From Smallanthus sonchifolius (lineage: Eukaryota > Streptophyta > Magnoliopsida > Asterales > Asteraceae), in assembly GCA_023525975.1 (NCBI GenBank), contig CM042034.1, forward strand, positions 26,562,779 to 26,626,778: a DNA stretch of 64,000 nt, in the 5' to 3' direction. The notes beneath the pieces were generated by a model, which made no database searches, was not told where the DNA came from, and was given only the letters and a program-made list of their open reading frames with translations. This document shows positions 33,483 through 44,832 of the stretch, in pieces. Numbering within the stretch: position 1 is the stretch's first letter; every line of letters starts with the position of its first letter. The translations under genes were made by a program, and so were the position numbers.

Positions 33483-34777
33483 GTGAATTGCAGGAACTGT
33501 CCACTCAATTGCAAGATTTATTGGATAAAGGTTTCATCCGACCTAGTTCATCACCGTGGGGAGATCCGGTATTATTTGTCAAGAAGAAGGACGGTGCTTT
33601 CCGTATGTGTATTGATTACCGGGAGCTGAATAAAGTCACAATCAAGAACCTCTACCCTTTACCTCGCATAGATGACCTTTTTGATCAACTCCAAGGATCA
33701 AGTTTCTATTCCAAAATAGATCTGAGGTCCGGCTATCATCAATTAAGAGTCAGAGAAGAAGATATCTCAAAGACTGCATTCAGAACGAGGTACGGCCATT
33801 ACGAATTTATGGTCATGCCTTTCGGATTAACCAACGCACCTGCGGTATTCATGGACCTCATGAACCGTGTGTGTAAACCTTATCTTGATCAGTTTGTTAT
33901 CGTTTTCATCGACGGCATTTTAATCTACTCCAAAAGTGAAGAAGAACATGAAGAACATCTTCGATTAATTCTGGAACTGCTTAAGAATGAACAGCTTTAT
34001 GCCAAGTTTTCCAAGTGTGAATTTTGGATTCGGGAAGATCAATTCTTAGGGCATGTAGTTAACGAGAAAGGGATACATGTCGATCCATCGAAGATGGAAG
34101 CCATCAAGAATTGGGCAGCACCGACGACTCCGACTGAGGTGCGACAATTTCTGGGATTGGCTGGATATTACCGTCGATTCATCGAAGGATTTTCAAAAAT
34201 TGCTCAACCCCTCACTGCTTTAACTCAAAAGGGTAAAGCCTATAATTGGGGCGACAACCAAGAGTCAGCATTCCAACACCTCAAACAGAAACTCTGTAGT
34301 GCACCTATTCTAGCTCTTCCGGAAGGAACCGATGATTTTGTAGTGTATTGTGATGCATCTATTCAAGGTCTGGGTTGTGTCTTAATGCAACGCGAAAAGG
34401 TAATCGCAAACGCTTCACGTCAGTTAAAGGTTCACGAGAAAAATTACACCACTCATGACCTAGAGTTGGGAGCAGTAGTTCTTGCACTTAAGATGTGAAG
34501 ACATTACTTGTACGATACCAAATGCACCATCTACACCGATCACAAAAGTCTTCAGCGCATCTTTGAGCAGAAAGAGTTGAACATACGACAGCGTCGTTGG
34601 GTCGAGCTCTTGAATGATTATGACTGTGCGATCCGGTATCATCCGGGTAAAGCTAACGTTGTAGCTAATGCCCTAAGTCGAAAGGAAACAAAACCCAAAC
34701 GAGTTCGAGCATTACAACTTACTATTCACCCTGGATTACCTGACCAAAATCCGAAGTGCTCAACTCGAAACTCTTAA
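33483..34777 (+). pseudogene. Gypsy reverse transcriptase and RNase H, inactivated
   Basis: A long frame (33488-34498) carries RT motifs in order: LLDKGFIRPSSSPWGDPVLF, FRMCIDYRELNKVT, FSKIDLRSGYHQ-like segment, the fingers/palm region MPFGLTNAPA, and the catalytic box, here FIDG (about 33906-33917) instead of the family FIDD, so a metal-binding Asp is lost. RNase H starts VVYCDASIQGLGCVL and is cut by TGA at 34496-34498 where relatives have Trp. It resumes (YTDHKSLQRIF, WVELLNDYDCAIRYHPGKAN) until a one-base insertion near 34745 shifts the frame. Reverse transcription in cis is impossible on this sequence. Confidence 0.9.
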
Positions 34778-34779
34778 AG

Positions 34780-36182
34780 AGGAAAACCTACCGTTAGAAA
34801 CTACACACGGTATGGAAGGACAACTAGTAGTCAAATCAGATGGCATTCTCTACCTTGCCGAGCGAATATGGGTTCCAGTGTTCGGAAACTTAAGGGAACT
34901 AATCATGGATGAAGCTCATAAATCTTGTTACTCCATTCATCCAGGTTCTGACAAGATGTATCATGACCTGATGGTGCTGTATTGGTGGCCAAAGATGAAG
35001 GCCGATATAGCCACCTATGTGAGCAAGTGCCTGACTTGCTCGAAGGTCAAAGTTGAATATCAAAAGCCTTCCGGTCTACTCCAGCAACCGGAGATTCCCA
35101 TGTGGAAATGAGAGCAGATATCCATGGACTTTATCACAAAATTGCCACGAACTCCTACAGGATTCGATACTATTTGGGTAATTGTTGATCGATTAACAAA
35201 GTCCGCTCACTTCTTAGCAATCAAAGAGACCGACAAAATGGATAAACTTACTCGTACTTACCTGAAAGAAATAGTCTTTCGGCACGGGGTGCCAATCTCC
35301 ATTATTTCGGATCGTGATGCACGATTCATTTCTCACTTCTGGCAGTCATTACATAAGGCCTTAGGCACACGTCTAGATATGAGCACAGCATACCATCCTC
35401 AAACTGATGGTCAAACTGAACGTACTATCCAAACTCTGGAGGACATGCTACGAGCTTGTGTGATTGATTTCGGTAACACTTGGGAGTCTCACCTACCGTT
35501 GGTGGAGTTCTCCTACAACAACAGTTATCACACTAGCATCAAGGCAGCTCCATTTGAAGCACTTTATGGACGGAAATGCCGTTCTCCCATTTGTTGGACC
35601 GAGGTTGGAGATAGACAACTCACAGGTCCTGAACTTGTATTTGAAACTTCCGAAAAGATCGTCCAAATTAGAAACCGTATGGCGGTAGCTCGTGATCGTC
35701 AAAAGAGCTATGCCGACAAGCGTCGTAAACCTTTAGAGTTTCAAATAGGTGACATGGTCTTACTCAAAGTCTCACCTTGGAAAGGTGTCATTCGTTTCGG
35801 GAAACGAGGCAAACTGAACCCTCGTTATGTTGGACCATTCAAGATAACGAGGAGAGTCGGTCCAGTAGCGCATCAACTGGACCTACCTGAAGGACGTAGT
35901 GGTGTACACAACGTCTTTCACGTCTCAAATTTGAAGAAATGCCTAGCAGACGAATCACTCGCAATTCCTCTGGGAGAACTACACATTGATGAACAGTTAC
36001 GTTTCATCGAAGAACCCGTGGAAATTATGAATAGGGAAGTCAAAACGTTAAAGCACAGTAAAATCCCTATTATCAGAGTTCGTTGAAACTCGAAACGCGG
36101 AACGGAATTCACGTGGGAGCGCGAGGATCAGATGATGCGCAAATATCCTAATCTGTTCAAGCACTCCGCGTCAAACTCTTAA
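34780..36182 (+). pseudogene. Gypsy integrase with chromodomain-like C-terminus, inactivated
   Basis: HHCC zinc-binding region at about 34917-35040 (here starting AHKSCYSIHPGSDKMYHDLM and ending CLTCSKVK), stop TGA at 35109-35111 in place of a conserved Trp, then the DDE core: ISMDFITKLPRTP, IISDRDARFISHFWQSLH, AYHPQTDGQTERTIQTLED. The C-terminal part has the GPFKI and VFHVSNLKKC segments and a chromodomain-like tail (EEPVEIMNREVKTLK, IPIIRVR) interrupted by another Trp-codon TGA at 36084-36086; the tail then stays open to TAA at 36180-36182 (EFTWEREDQM). The catalytic triad residues appear present, but three stops/frameshifts break the pol product. Confidence 0.9.
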
Positions 36183-36186
36183 GGTA

Positions 36187-36302
36187 TTATTTAATTTTCG
36201 GGACGAAAATTCTTTCAACTAGGGGATGATGTGATATCCCGGGAATTTTTTATTTATTTATTTAATTTTCGGGACAAAAATTCTTTCAACTAGGGGATGA
36301 TG
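36187..36302 (+). repeat. Duplicated 3' untranslated/polypurine segment before LTR2
   Basis: ATTTAATTTTCGGGAC(G/A)AAAATTC followed by TTTCAACTAGGGGATGATG occurs twice in tandem (about 36187-36231 and 36260-36302). After the first copy comes TGTGATATCCCGGGAA, which looks like a short relic of a different LTR start; after the second comes the real LTR2. The second AACTAGGGGATGATG is the likely functional polypurine tract. Confidence 0.7.
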
Positions 36303-39194
36303 TGACAATCCGGGCTTTTCAGGTAGTTCCGTTAGCAATCCCGTTAAATATTCTGTTAAATCCTAACCCGGTTAACCCAATATTAAACCCTAGGGACTAT
36401 TTCTGTCAATTTCCAAACTCAAACTACAAGGACTGGTTGTGTAATTAGTCAAAACCCATTATGTTGATCTTTGAAAGTCAAAATCGAATGAACCTAGTTC
36501 CTGTTGACTTTTGAAAGTCAAACAGACTTATTCTTAACCCAAATCCAAACCTTAAGGACTAAATTCGTCAATTCCTAAACTTATATGCATGAAATCAGAG
36601 GGACTAGATCTGTAATTAACATATTTTTGATTTCATTGACTTTGGAAAGTCAACCCGTTTATTCTTGATTCCAATTCACAGATTCTAACTGATTTTCGTT
36701 TGAAATGGTAACGGTTATACATGTTCACGACATTAACGACTATCATCGCAACTTTAATCATCGGTTTTATGTGTAATTAAACCCAATTATGGGTGATGAT
36801 GTGGTAACCGTCGACTTCACGGTCTATTACCAACAAAATCCGACCAATTCGTTTGTAACTCTCTCAATTGAACACATGCTCATGCTAGACGAGTCGTTCC
36901 GAAGCTCTTGCACACTTCTGCTTCGCCGGAAAATCGGTCAAGCCCGCCGGAGATCAAACCAACCGAGGCTGGAACTTGCTCTAGGCGTAAACCATCGATT
37001 CGCGCACCATTACGGTAATTGATTATACCTTTAGTTTCGTTTTAACACCGTGAACAAAAGCCCTAACCTCTTAGGGGCTTATATCATCAAATTGATCACG
37101 AATACAATCTAGGGTTCATGCGAATAAGGGTTTGATCGAACTCCAATCTAATCACGTTTTCAATGCAATTAAAACATATGTTTAGGATCGCAATCTGTTA
37201 TTCATTGAAAGCCCTATGACAATTTGATCTCATATCATCGATTTGAACATAATCTAGTATCTAGGGTTTGTTCTTAATCAAATTGGGGGTTTTTATCCTA
37301 AACACAACCTAAATGAAATTAATCTATACCAGCAGATCCGAAAACTCGCGTTTAGTAAAAGCCCTATGGTCTTGATCCATAATCTCATAGGATTCAATCG
37401 AATTGATTTCAAGTTCATACCTAGGGTTTTCGGATTCTAAAACTGGAATTAAACCACTTAAAACTTGATGAAGATTCGCAATACTCTGTTGAACAAAACC
37501 CCTAAACCATTGTTGTGAATCGCGATCGAATTGAGGGGTTTTGGGATGATTTTTGTTGCGGCTTCGATGGGGAGGGGATGAACACATTAATTGTGTGTTA
37601 AAACAATTCGGATCCGGAACTCATCGCGATTGCCTAGCGGCTGTGTTGGTTGAATCACTCGACTGTGGGGGAGGAGACCCGGGTTCGAGTCCCTCCACCC
37701 CCAATTCGTTTTTAGAATAGTTTTTATTATTATTTTAATTATAAAAACCTAACCCGTATTATTATAATACTATATTAACGTGTTTTAGCCCGGGAAACCA
37801 CCCGTAGGCTCGGGTTTGGTTTGTAACCCATTTTCATTATAAATACCCACTTTTAAAATAATATATTTATATTATTTTCAAACCTTGACTCCGAATAAAT
37901 AATTTTCAACCTGTGACTCCAATTAAAAATAATATATATTTATATATTATTTTCTCCATATTTATAAACCTTAAGGAATGTTTTCAAACTAGTAAATAAT
38001 ATAATTATTTATATTATTTACCAACGTTTATATCCTTGAATAAAAATAATATATTTATTATTTTTGTCACGCAAGTTAATTGTTTACGTTACTTCGCTAA
38101 ACTTAAAAATAATATAATAAATTATATTATTTTCCTAGACTTCTAGTTAACGACAAAACACTCTAATACAATTATTATATACATTATTTTGTCCTTCGTC
38201 GCGTAACGTATATATCTTATTTATTAGTTAAGGATTCTCATTTCCGTGGACACATTCGTCCACTCTTGAATATTAGAGCGTTTCGTTAAGACGTTCCTCA
38301 TTCCGTGTCGATGTCACTATTCCCATTTTTGTCCCTAATTTATATGTTTATAATTCTAGGGCATACGTAAGCCGTGCAGGCTAACAATTGAGATTCCAAC
38401 TCTCTTACTTGTGTGATACTACCTACAACGCAACGCATGTGAGTTTTCACGGCCCCTTTTTACTGCTTTTAAACTGGGGGAGAAAACATGATACAAACTC
38501 TTTTTGATTTATGTACTTCATTTTATATCAATTGTTATGACTATACGTAAACTCTATCATGAAAGTCCTCACATCGAACCGTTTAAATATGAATATAGCG
38601 AGGTATGTTGGGTAGTACTACTGGGTTTGACAAACCTCACCCGCGTTAGTCGCGCTAACACGATTGGATATCGAACGGATGCAATATTGACCTAATCGTG
38701 CACCGTGGTTGATAGACCTGGTGGGAGGCAATACAAACAGTCAGTTTACTGTTGCGAGCGTAATAGAAAACATGAACATGGGTTAGCTACTCATTGGTAT
38801 ATATATGTTGATTGTACATTAATCTGGTAAACGCTTTATTACTATACTGAAACCTGTGAACTCACCAACCTTGTGTTGACACTTTTCTTACATGTTTTCT
38901 CAGGACGCTAAGCTTTGGCCCAGGTTGCACAATTAGGACATACATGGAGTCCTACTGTCATTTCATTCATTTCAAACATGATAAACAGTTTACTTAATTA
39001 TATTGATTGACGCTTGTTGCGTGTAACTACTTCAAATTTTATATCAACGTTTACGCTTCCGCATTAACTCTGAACTTTTATGTTATGACATTTCAAGTCC
39101 CATATAGTGTTGTTTGATGTAACTAATGACTGAGATCCTGGTTAGTCACACACCAAACGGTAAAACTCCGTTAGTGGAATTTGGGGGTGTGACA
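36301..39194 (+). repeat. Gypsy 3' LTR
   Basis: 2894 bp, about 30 point differences and a few 1-bp indels from LTR1 by eye, spread evenly. Followed by the target duplication ATCAC. Confidence 0.92.
37626..37705 (+). promoter_or_regulatory. tRNA-like box A/box B motif in the 3' LTR
   Basis: Counterpart of 29733-29812; both boxes identical. Confidence 0.45.
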
Positions 39195-39649
39195 ATCACA
39201 GATATTAGGAATAGATATTCATCGATAAAAACACACAACATATGCTACTGAACGGAGTCTGACCGTTGAGCGCGTTGAATTTTGACATGCATCGACTTTT
39301 TTACTAGTAGCGACTTAATAGCTACGATCAGCTATGGTGACTGGTGATGACAATTATACAGTGGGGGTATTTATATGAGATAATTAGGGTATCATCACTC
39401 TTTAAACTGTCGACTCGTGAATCTTGGGGCTGAAGTAAATCCATGGACCGGAATTGATAGTTGATAAGGCCCTTTGCAATCCAAATTCGAATTTCAATTT
39501 GGATAGTATTTTTTGTCAAAATCTGCTCCAATTCAATATGCTACTTCTTGATCCACGACTCTTGTTGCGATTTGCTTCAATTCAAATTTCAAATCAACGA
39601 TTTCCCCATCAAGAATTGATCTGCTGCTACCGAGACTCCACATCCAACA
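39195..39649 (-). repeat. Outer part of the minus-strand copia 5' LTR
   Basis: By position this continues the copia element beyond the gypsy insertion: the copia LTR end should lie at 28395-28408 and its body at 39195 onward. TGTTGGATG on the minus strand at 39649-39641 is a possible LTR start. The boundary is uncertain because part of this string recurs at the window end (63972-64000). Confidence 0.45.
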
Positions 39650-39748
39650 AGTGTTCGTTGAAATGCCACATAATACTGCATTTTGAAGACAAACCTATAT
39701 TTGTATATTGAACACCGGACATTGTAAACTTATGGTGCAATGATAAAA

Positions 39749-39981
39749 TGTTAGCGAACTTAGTTAAGTTCGCCTGATTCTATAGGGGCGAACTTTCTAA
39801 GTTCGCCTAGTTCAGTTAGTTTGTTAGCATTTTATTTCTTTGTCTATAACTAGCTTATTTATAACATTATTCAAGTTATTAATCAAATCATTTCACTTTT
39901 ACCCCCAATCATTCTCTCTCATTTTCTTTCTCTCGTTTATCATTCTCACTTGTTTTAGCGATCATTCTCGATATCATAACA
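39749..39981 (+). repeat. Copia 5' LTR
   Basis: 233 bp. The 5' part holds several complementary GCGAACTTA.TAAGTTCGC motifs that can fold, and the same GCGAACTTA/AAGTTCGCC motifs recur downstream at 40250-40350, between PBS and gag. Confidence 0.93.
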
Positions 39982-39993
39982 TGGTATCAGAGC
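39982..39993 (+). promoter_or_regulatory. Copia primer-binding site
   Basis: TGGTATCAGAGC abuts LTR1, an exact match to the initiator-Met tRNA primer site used by plant copia elements. Confidence 0.95.
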
Positions 39994-40383
39994 TTATATG
40001 CTCGATTATGTGATTTTCTTCCTTATTCCGCACTTGTTATTCATTTTTTCATTCGTTTATCATCTTTCGTGTCAATTGGGGGTCGTTTCATGTTTTGATC
40101 CGTTCAAAACATTCGTTTTATGCTTCTGATCATTCCTACGGTTGGATTTCTTCATATACTTCTCTGATTTTGAGTTATGATGATTTCTGGCTCGTTTTCA
40201 CGTTTTTCTGTTCGTGCAGGCGAACTTGTTATTCATCAGGTTGTCTGTTATGGGCGAACTTATTAAGTTCGCCAATAAGTTCACCTGTTTCTTTTCAGTT
40301 CCAGCGAACTTAACTAAGTTCGCTTCTTGGTGAACTTATCAGGTTCGCCTACTTCAGCCTTCTTTATTTCTGATTTTTTTCTC

Positions 40384-41301
40384 ATGCCTGCTACTGCTGA
40401 TCCCCCAATTGTTGTTCCCATGGATTCTTCTAATCCTTTGTTCTTACATTCACCTGATCATCCGGGCCTCTTACTTGTTTCTAAAACTTTTGACGGATCT
40501 GCTTTCGGGTCTTGGAAACGTGCCATGTCCATTGCCTTATCTGCTAAGAATAAGCTTGGTTTTGTTGATGGAACTGTTGTCAGACCTGCTTCCTCTCCTA
40601 ATATGGAGTCATGGAAAAGATGCAATGATATGGTTATTTCTTGGATTTTGAACACTTTATCCAGTGATACCAGTGAGAGTGTTTTGTATGTTGAGACTGT
40701 TCGTCAACTTTGGAAAGAGTTAACTAACTGGTATGGACAGAGTAATGGGGCCAAGTATTATCAATTGCAGAAGTCTATTTCTGTTATTTCTCAAGGGAAT
40801 GATGGTGTTACTACGTATTTTACCAAAAACAAAGCTGTTTGGGATGAGCTTAATGCAATCGAAACTATTCCTCCCTGCACATGTGGTACTTCACAACTTA
40901 TGGCTAAGCGCGAAACAGATCAACGTTTGATGCAATTTCTGATGGGTCTTAACCCTTGTTATGACATGATTCGTGGGAATATTATCATGATGAAGCCTCT
41001 TCCCTCAATCAATGAAGCTTATGCTTTTCTCATTCAAGATGAGAAACAGAGAGTGCTTCATTCATCAGCTCAGTTTTTTCCTCAGAATGCTTCTATGCAG
41101 GTACCAAAGAATCACAGTGCTCAGAAAGGTTCTGTTTGTTCTCATTGCAAGAAGCCAGGATATGATGCCAGCAAATGTTATCGTTTAATTGGGTTCCCTA
41201 AAGATTTTAAATTTACTAGACCCAAAGATGTTGCAAATGCTGTTTCTGATGCTGGGGTCTCTCTTCCTACTTCTGTTGCTCATACTGCTCTTTCTTCTTA
41301 A
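40384..41301 (+). pseudogene. Copia gag
   Basis: ATG at 40384 chosen because the conserved gag start (LHSPDHPGLLLVSKTFDG, then SWKRAMSIALSAKNKLGFVD) lies just downstream. A gag core and a CCHC-type knuckle follow (CSHCKKPGYDASKCY), in which the position normally His is Tyr, likely weakening zinc binding. Ends at TAA 41299-41301 where the frame otherwise continues (QYNNLLQLLQQ), so the stop is probably a C-to-T change of a Gln codon in the original gag-pol frame. Confidence 0.88.
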
Positions 41302-43013
41302 CAGTACAACAATCTGCTGCAACTTCTTCAGCAGAATTCTAGGGTTCAGGGTGGTGTTCCTAATGTTCAACCACTCAGTTTTGCAAATTTTGCAGGTATT
41401 ATTGCTTGCAATTTGACTACGGTCGATACTACTTGGATCATTGATACCGGTGCAAGTAATCATATGTGCTTTGATTTCCATTTACTTTTAGATGTTCAAT
41501 TGCTTAACTCGCTCGTTTATGTTCTTCTTCCAAACGGGCATGTGTTAACTGTTACGCAGGTCGAAACAATTAATCTTACCAAGACATTTTTTTTATCTCT
41601 AATGTCTTCTTTGTGCCTCAATTCAAGCACAATCTCTTATCTGTTCCCAAACTTTGTAGGGATACAAAGGGACTTGTTCAGTTTTCTGAAACTACTTGTT
41701 TCTTGCGGGCCCCTTCGCTGAGTAGTCCGTTGGTTCTGGGAGATCTTCTCAACGGACTTTATTTTTTGAATCCTAATAAACTTTTCTCTGTTACAGTTGA
41801 TTCTTTTTCTTACTGTAATTCTGTTGTTTCTTTGAAACTTTGGCATACTCGTCTTGGTCATGTACCTTTGTACAAACTTAAGCAATTGAATGTCTTTACT
41901 GGAGCACATGATTGTTCTATTGATGATTGTTCTATTTGTCCCAAGGCTAGACATCATAAACTGCCTTTTGCATCTAGTAGTATATCCAATTTTCAAATGT
42001 TTGATCTTATTCATATTGATACGTGGGGACCGTATCGTTCTACTACATTTGATGGATATAAATATTTTCTCACCATTGTTGATGATTTTACTAGAACTAC
42101 TTGAACTCATCTTTTGACAACTAAAGGTAACGCCTTTACTATTCTTCACGGGTTCATTGAGATGGTTGAGACTCAGTTTAGTACCAAAGTGAAGCGTGTT
42201 CGATCTAATAACGCTTTTGAGCTTGGTTCGGGTATTCATCATGCCGAGTATTTTAAAAAAAAGAGTATTATCCATCAGACTACTTGTCCTGGGGTTCCTC
42301 AACAGAATGGGGTGGTGGAACGTAAACATAAGCATCTTCTCGAAACTGCTCGTGCTCTTATGTTTCAATCCAAGTTACCGATTACTTTTTGGGGTGAATG
42401 CATTCTCATTGCTACTAATTTGATTAATATTTTCCCCACACGGGTTCTCAAGGGAAAATCTCCTTCTGAGATGCTCTTTGGTAAAGCTCCTTCATACACC
42501 TACCTTCGCACTTTTGGGTGTTTATGTTATGCTTCTACTTCTACACCCGGACGTGATAAATTTCAGCCTAGAGCTCAAGCTTGTATCTTTATTGGCTATC
42601 CATTTGGAAAGAAAGGTTACAAGCTTTATAATCTTGACACTCGACAAGTTCTTGTTTCTCGGGATGTGACTTTTCTTGAGCACATTTTCCCTTCTTTACA
42701 TTCTTCGGATCCTTCTTATTTGTTCCCTTCTCTAAATGATCTGTTTGAGGAGACAGATCCAGTTGCTGTTCCATCATCTTCTTCGGTTGCTCCTGAAGTT
42801 GATTCTATTTCTCCTCCTGTTTCTCAGGTTCCTCCTCCTCCACCTCCGGAGCTCAGAAGATCTACTCGTTCTTCTGTTCCTCCCTCTCATCTGCAGGATT
42901 ATGTTTGTAATTCTGCTTCTTCTGTTGATTCATCTTGTTTTTATAATTTGTCGAGTGCTTGCCAAGCCTCTCATTTTGTTAATCTTGCTGATCTTTCTCC
43001 TGATTCCCAGTAG
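41302..43013 (+). pseudogene. Copia protease and integrase, inactivated
   Basis: Aspartic protease motif WIIDTGASNHM at about 41430-41465, then a frame change near 41600. The next frame has the GAG-pre-integrase motif LWHTRLGHVPLYKL, an integrase zinc region, and the core HIDTWGPYRS (first Asp). TGA at 42102-42104 replaces an expected Trp. The core continues with RSNNAFEL, where the second catalytic Asp (RSDN) has become Asn (codon 42207-42209, GAT to AAT), and GVVERKHKHLLETARAL with the Glu intact. A proline/serine-rich linker ends at TAG 43011-43013. Confidence 0.9.
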
Positions 43014-44581
43014 CTCCTCCTCAATCTTGATTCTGTTCAGGAACCTCCTTCTTATCAGGAGGCTGCTAATCATTCTGCTTGGCAAGAGGCTATGACTAAG
43101 GAGTTTAATGCCTTGGAAAGTAATCAAACGTGGGAGGTTATGCATTTACCTAAAGGTAAAAAGGCCATTAAGTGCAAATGGGTGTATAAGGTCAACTATA
43201 ATGCTGATGGCACTGTTGAACGTTGCAAAGCCCGTTTGGTTGTTCATGGTGATACTCAGAAATCCGGAATTCATTATAATGAGACTTTTTCTCCTGTTGT
43301 TAAAATGACTACTATTCATAGTCACATTGTTGTTGCCACTAAACATCATTGGGATTTATACCAATTGGATGTCAATAATGCTTTTTTACATGGGGATCTT
43401 GACGAAGACATTTATATGCTTCCTCCTCCTGGAATGCCTTTATCCTCTCCTGATCATGTTCTTAAACTCAAGAAATCTCTTTACGGTTTGAAGCAAGCTT
43501 CAAGGCAGTGGTTTGGAAAACTTTCTGATGCTCTTAAGACCAAAGGTTATATGAGGTCTCCCAATGATTATTCTTTATTCTCTAAAACGATAGGAGATTC
43601 TGTTGTTTATGTCGCTGTCTATGTTGATGACATTCTCCTTACTGGTAATAATGATCCAGAGATATTTGCTTTGAAGGCTTTCTTATATTCCACTTTCCAG
43701 ATCAAGGATCTTGGCACTCTCAACTACTTTCTGGGCATTGAGGGGGCATTGAGGTTCTCAAATCTCCCTCTGGTCTTATTATGACTCAACGCAAATTTAC
43801 GAAGGATTTGCTGACTGAGTTTCCTACAGACGATGTTTCTTCTGTTTCATCTCATTTGCCTTTACATTTACAACTCAAGGTCAACGAAGGTCAAGTTCTT
43901 GATTATCCTTTGGCCTATCGTCGCCTTGTTGGTAAACTCAATTATCTCACTCATACTCGGCCTGATCTTGCTTTTGCGGTTCAATTTCTCAGCCAGTTTA
44001 TGAGTGATCCGCGTGTTCCTCATTGGGATGCTGCGTGGCATACTCTTCGGTATGTCCAAGGCACTTGTTCTCATGAGTTGTTCTTTAATGATGATCCCGA
44101 TATGCCTTTGTCTGCTTATTGTGATTCTGATTGAGCAGCTTGTCCTAATACTCGGCGTTCTGTCAGTGGCTATTTCATTTCTCTTGGGGGCTGTCCTATT
44201 TCTTGGAAATCCAAGAAGCAAGCTACTGTTTCTCTTAGTTCCGTTGAAGCTGAATATCGTTCTTTTCGCCGTGTCACACAGGAACTTGCTTAGTTGACTC
44301 GCTTGTTTGTGGAGTTTCGGCTTGATAATCTTACTCCTGTTCCTCTCAAATGTGACAGTCAGGCGGCTATTCATATTGTTAAGAATCCAGTTTTTCATGA
44401 GAGAACTAAGCATGTCGAGTTGGATTGTCATTTTGTCCGTGAGAAGCTTCAAGCCGGTTTGATTTTGCTTTCTCACACACGGACTTCTGATCAACTTGCA
44501 GATTTATTCACAAAGAGTTTGGCTGGTCAACCACATCCAGATATCATTTTCAAGTTGGGGTTGTATACACCTCCAACTTGA
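43014..44581 (+). pseudogene. Copia reverse transcriptase and RNase H, inactivated
   Basis: RT reads in the frame after the 43013 stop: NQTWEVMHLPKGKKAIKCKW, QLDVNNAFLHGDLDEDIYM, SLYGLKQASRQW, and an intact catalytic box YVDD at about 43621. A frameshift near 43745-43780 moves to the next frame with the TRPDLAFAVQFLSQFM and RNase H regions. In-frame TGA (44132-44134) and TAG (44291-44293) stand where relatives have Trp. RNase H ends with DQLADLFTKSL and a stop just before the polypurine tract. Confidence 0.9.
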
Positions 44582-44594
44582 GGGGGGGGGGGGG
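44581..44594 (+). promoter_or_regulatory. Copia polypurine tract
   Basis: A followed by thirteen G, immediately upstream of LTR2; primes plus-strand synthesis. The length of the G-run is unusual for this site. Confidence 0.85.
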
Positions 44595-44827
44595 TGTTAG
44601 CGAACTTAGTTAAGTTCGCCTGATTCTATAGGGGCGAACTTACTAAGTTCGCCTAGTTCAGTTAGTTTGTTAGCATTTTATTTCTTTGTCTATAAATAGC
44701 TTCTTTGTAACATTATTCAAGTTATTAATCAAATCATTTCAGTTTTACCCCCAATCATTCTCTCTCATTTTCTTTCTCTCATTTATCATTCTCGCTTGTT
44801 TTAGCGATCATTCTCGATATCATAACA
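44595..44827 (+). repeat. Copia 3' LTR
   Basis: 233 bp, about seven substitutions from LTR1. Confidence 0.93.
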
Positions 44828-44832
44828 TAAAA

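Larger units (their letters stand above)
28409..39194 (+). mobile_element. Ty3/gypsy LTR retrotransposon (chromovirus type), 10.8 kb
   Basis: Two LTRs of 2.9 kb (28409-31300, 36301-39194), both TGTGACAATCCGGGC...GGGGGTGTGACA; an exact 5-bp target duplication ATCAC (28404-28408, 39195-39199); a primer-binding site right after LTR1; purine-rich tract before LTR2; gene order protease, reverse transcriptase, RNase H, integrase, chromodomain-like end, which defines Ty3/gypsy and fits the Tekay/Del group. No gag is recognisable between 31323 and 33060. It interrupts the 5' LTR of the minus-strand copia element. About 30 differences between LTRs, counted by eye, imply recent insertion. Confidence 0.92.
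39749..44827 (+). mobile_element. Ty1/copia LTR retrotransposon, 5.1 kb, complete but inactive
   Basis: Two 233-bp LTRs (39749-39981, 44595-44827) starting TGTTAGCGAACTTAG and ending TCGATATCATAACA; 5-bp target duplication TAAAA (39744-39748, 44828-44832); primer-binding site TGGTATCAGAGC directly after LTR1; G-rich polypurine tract before LTR2; gag, protease, integrase, RT, RNase H in copia order. LTRs differ at roughly seven positions (about 3%), older than the gypsy element. The coding region contains several stops and frameshifts. Confidence 0.95.

Noticed and set aside
41637..44494. Long minus-strand frames (243 and 208 codons) antisense to the copia pol
   Set aside because: Shadows of the plus-strand coding frames; no domain in antisense.
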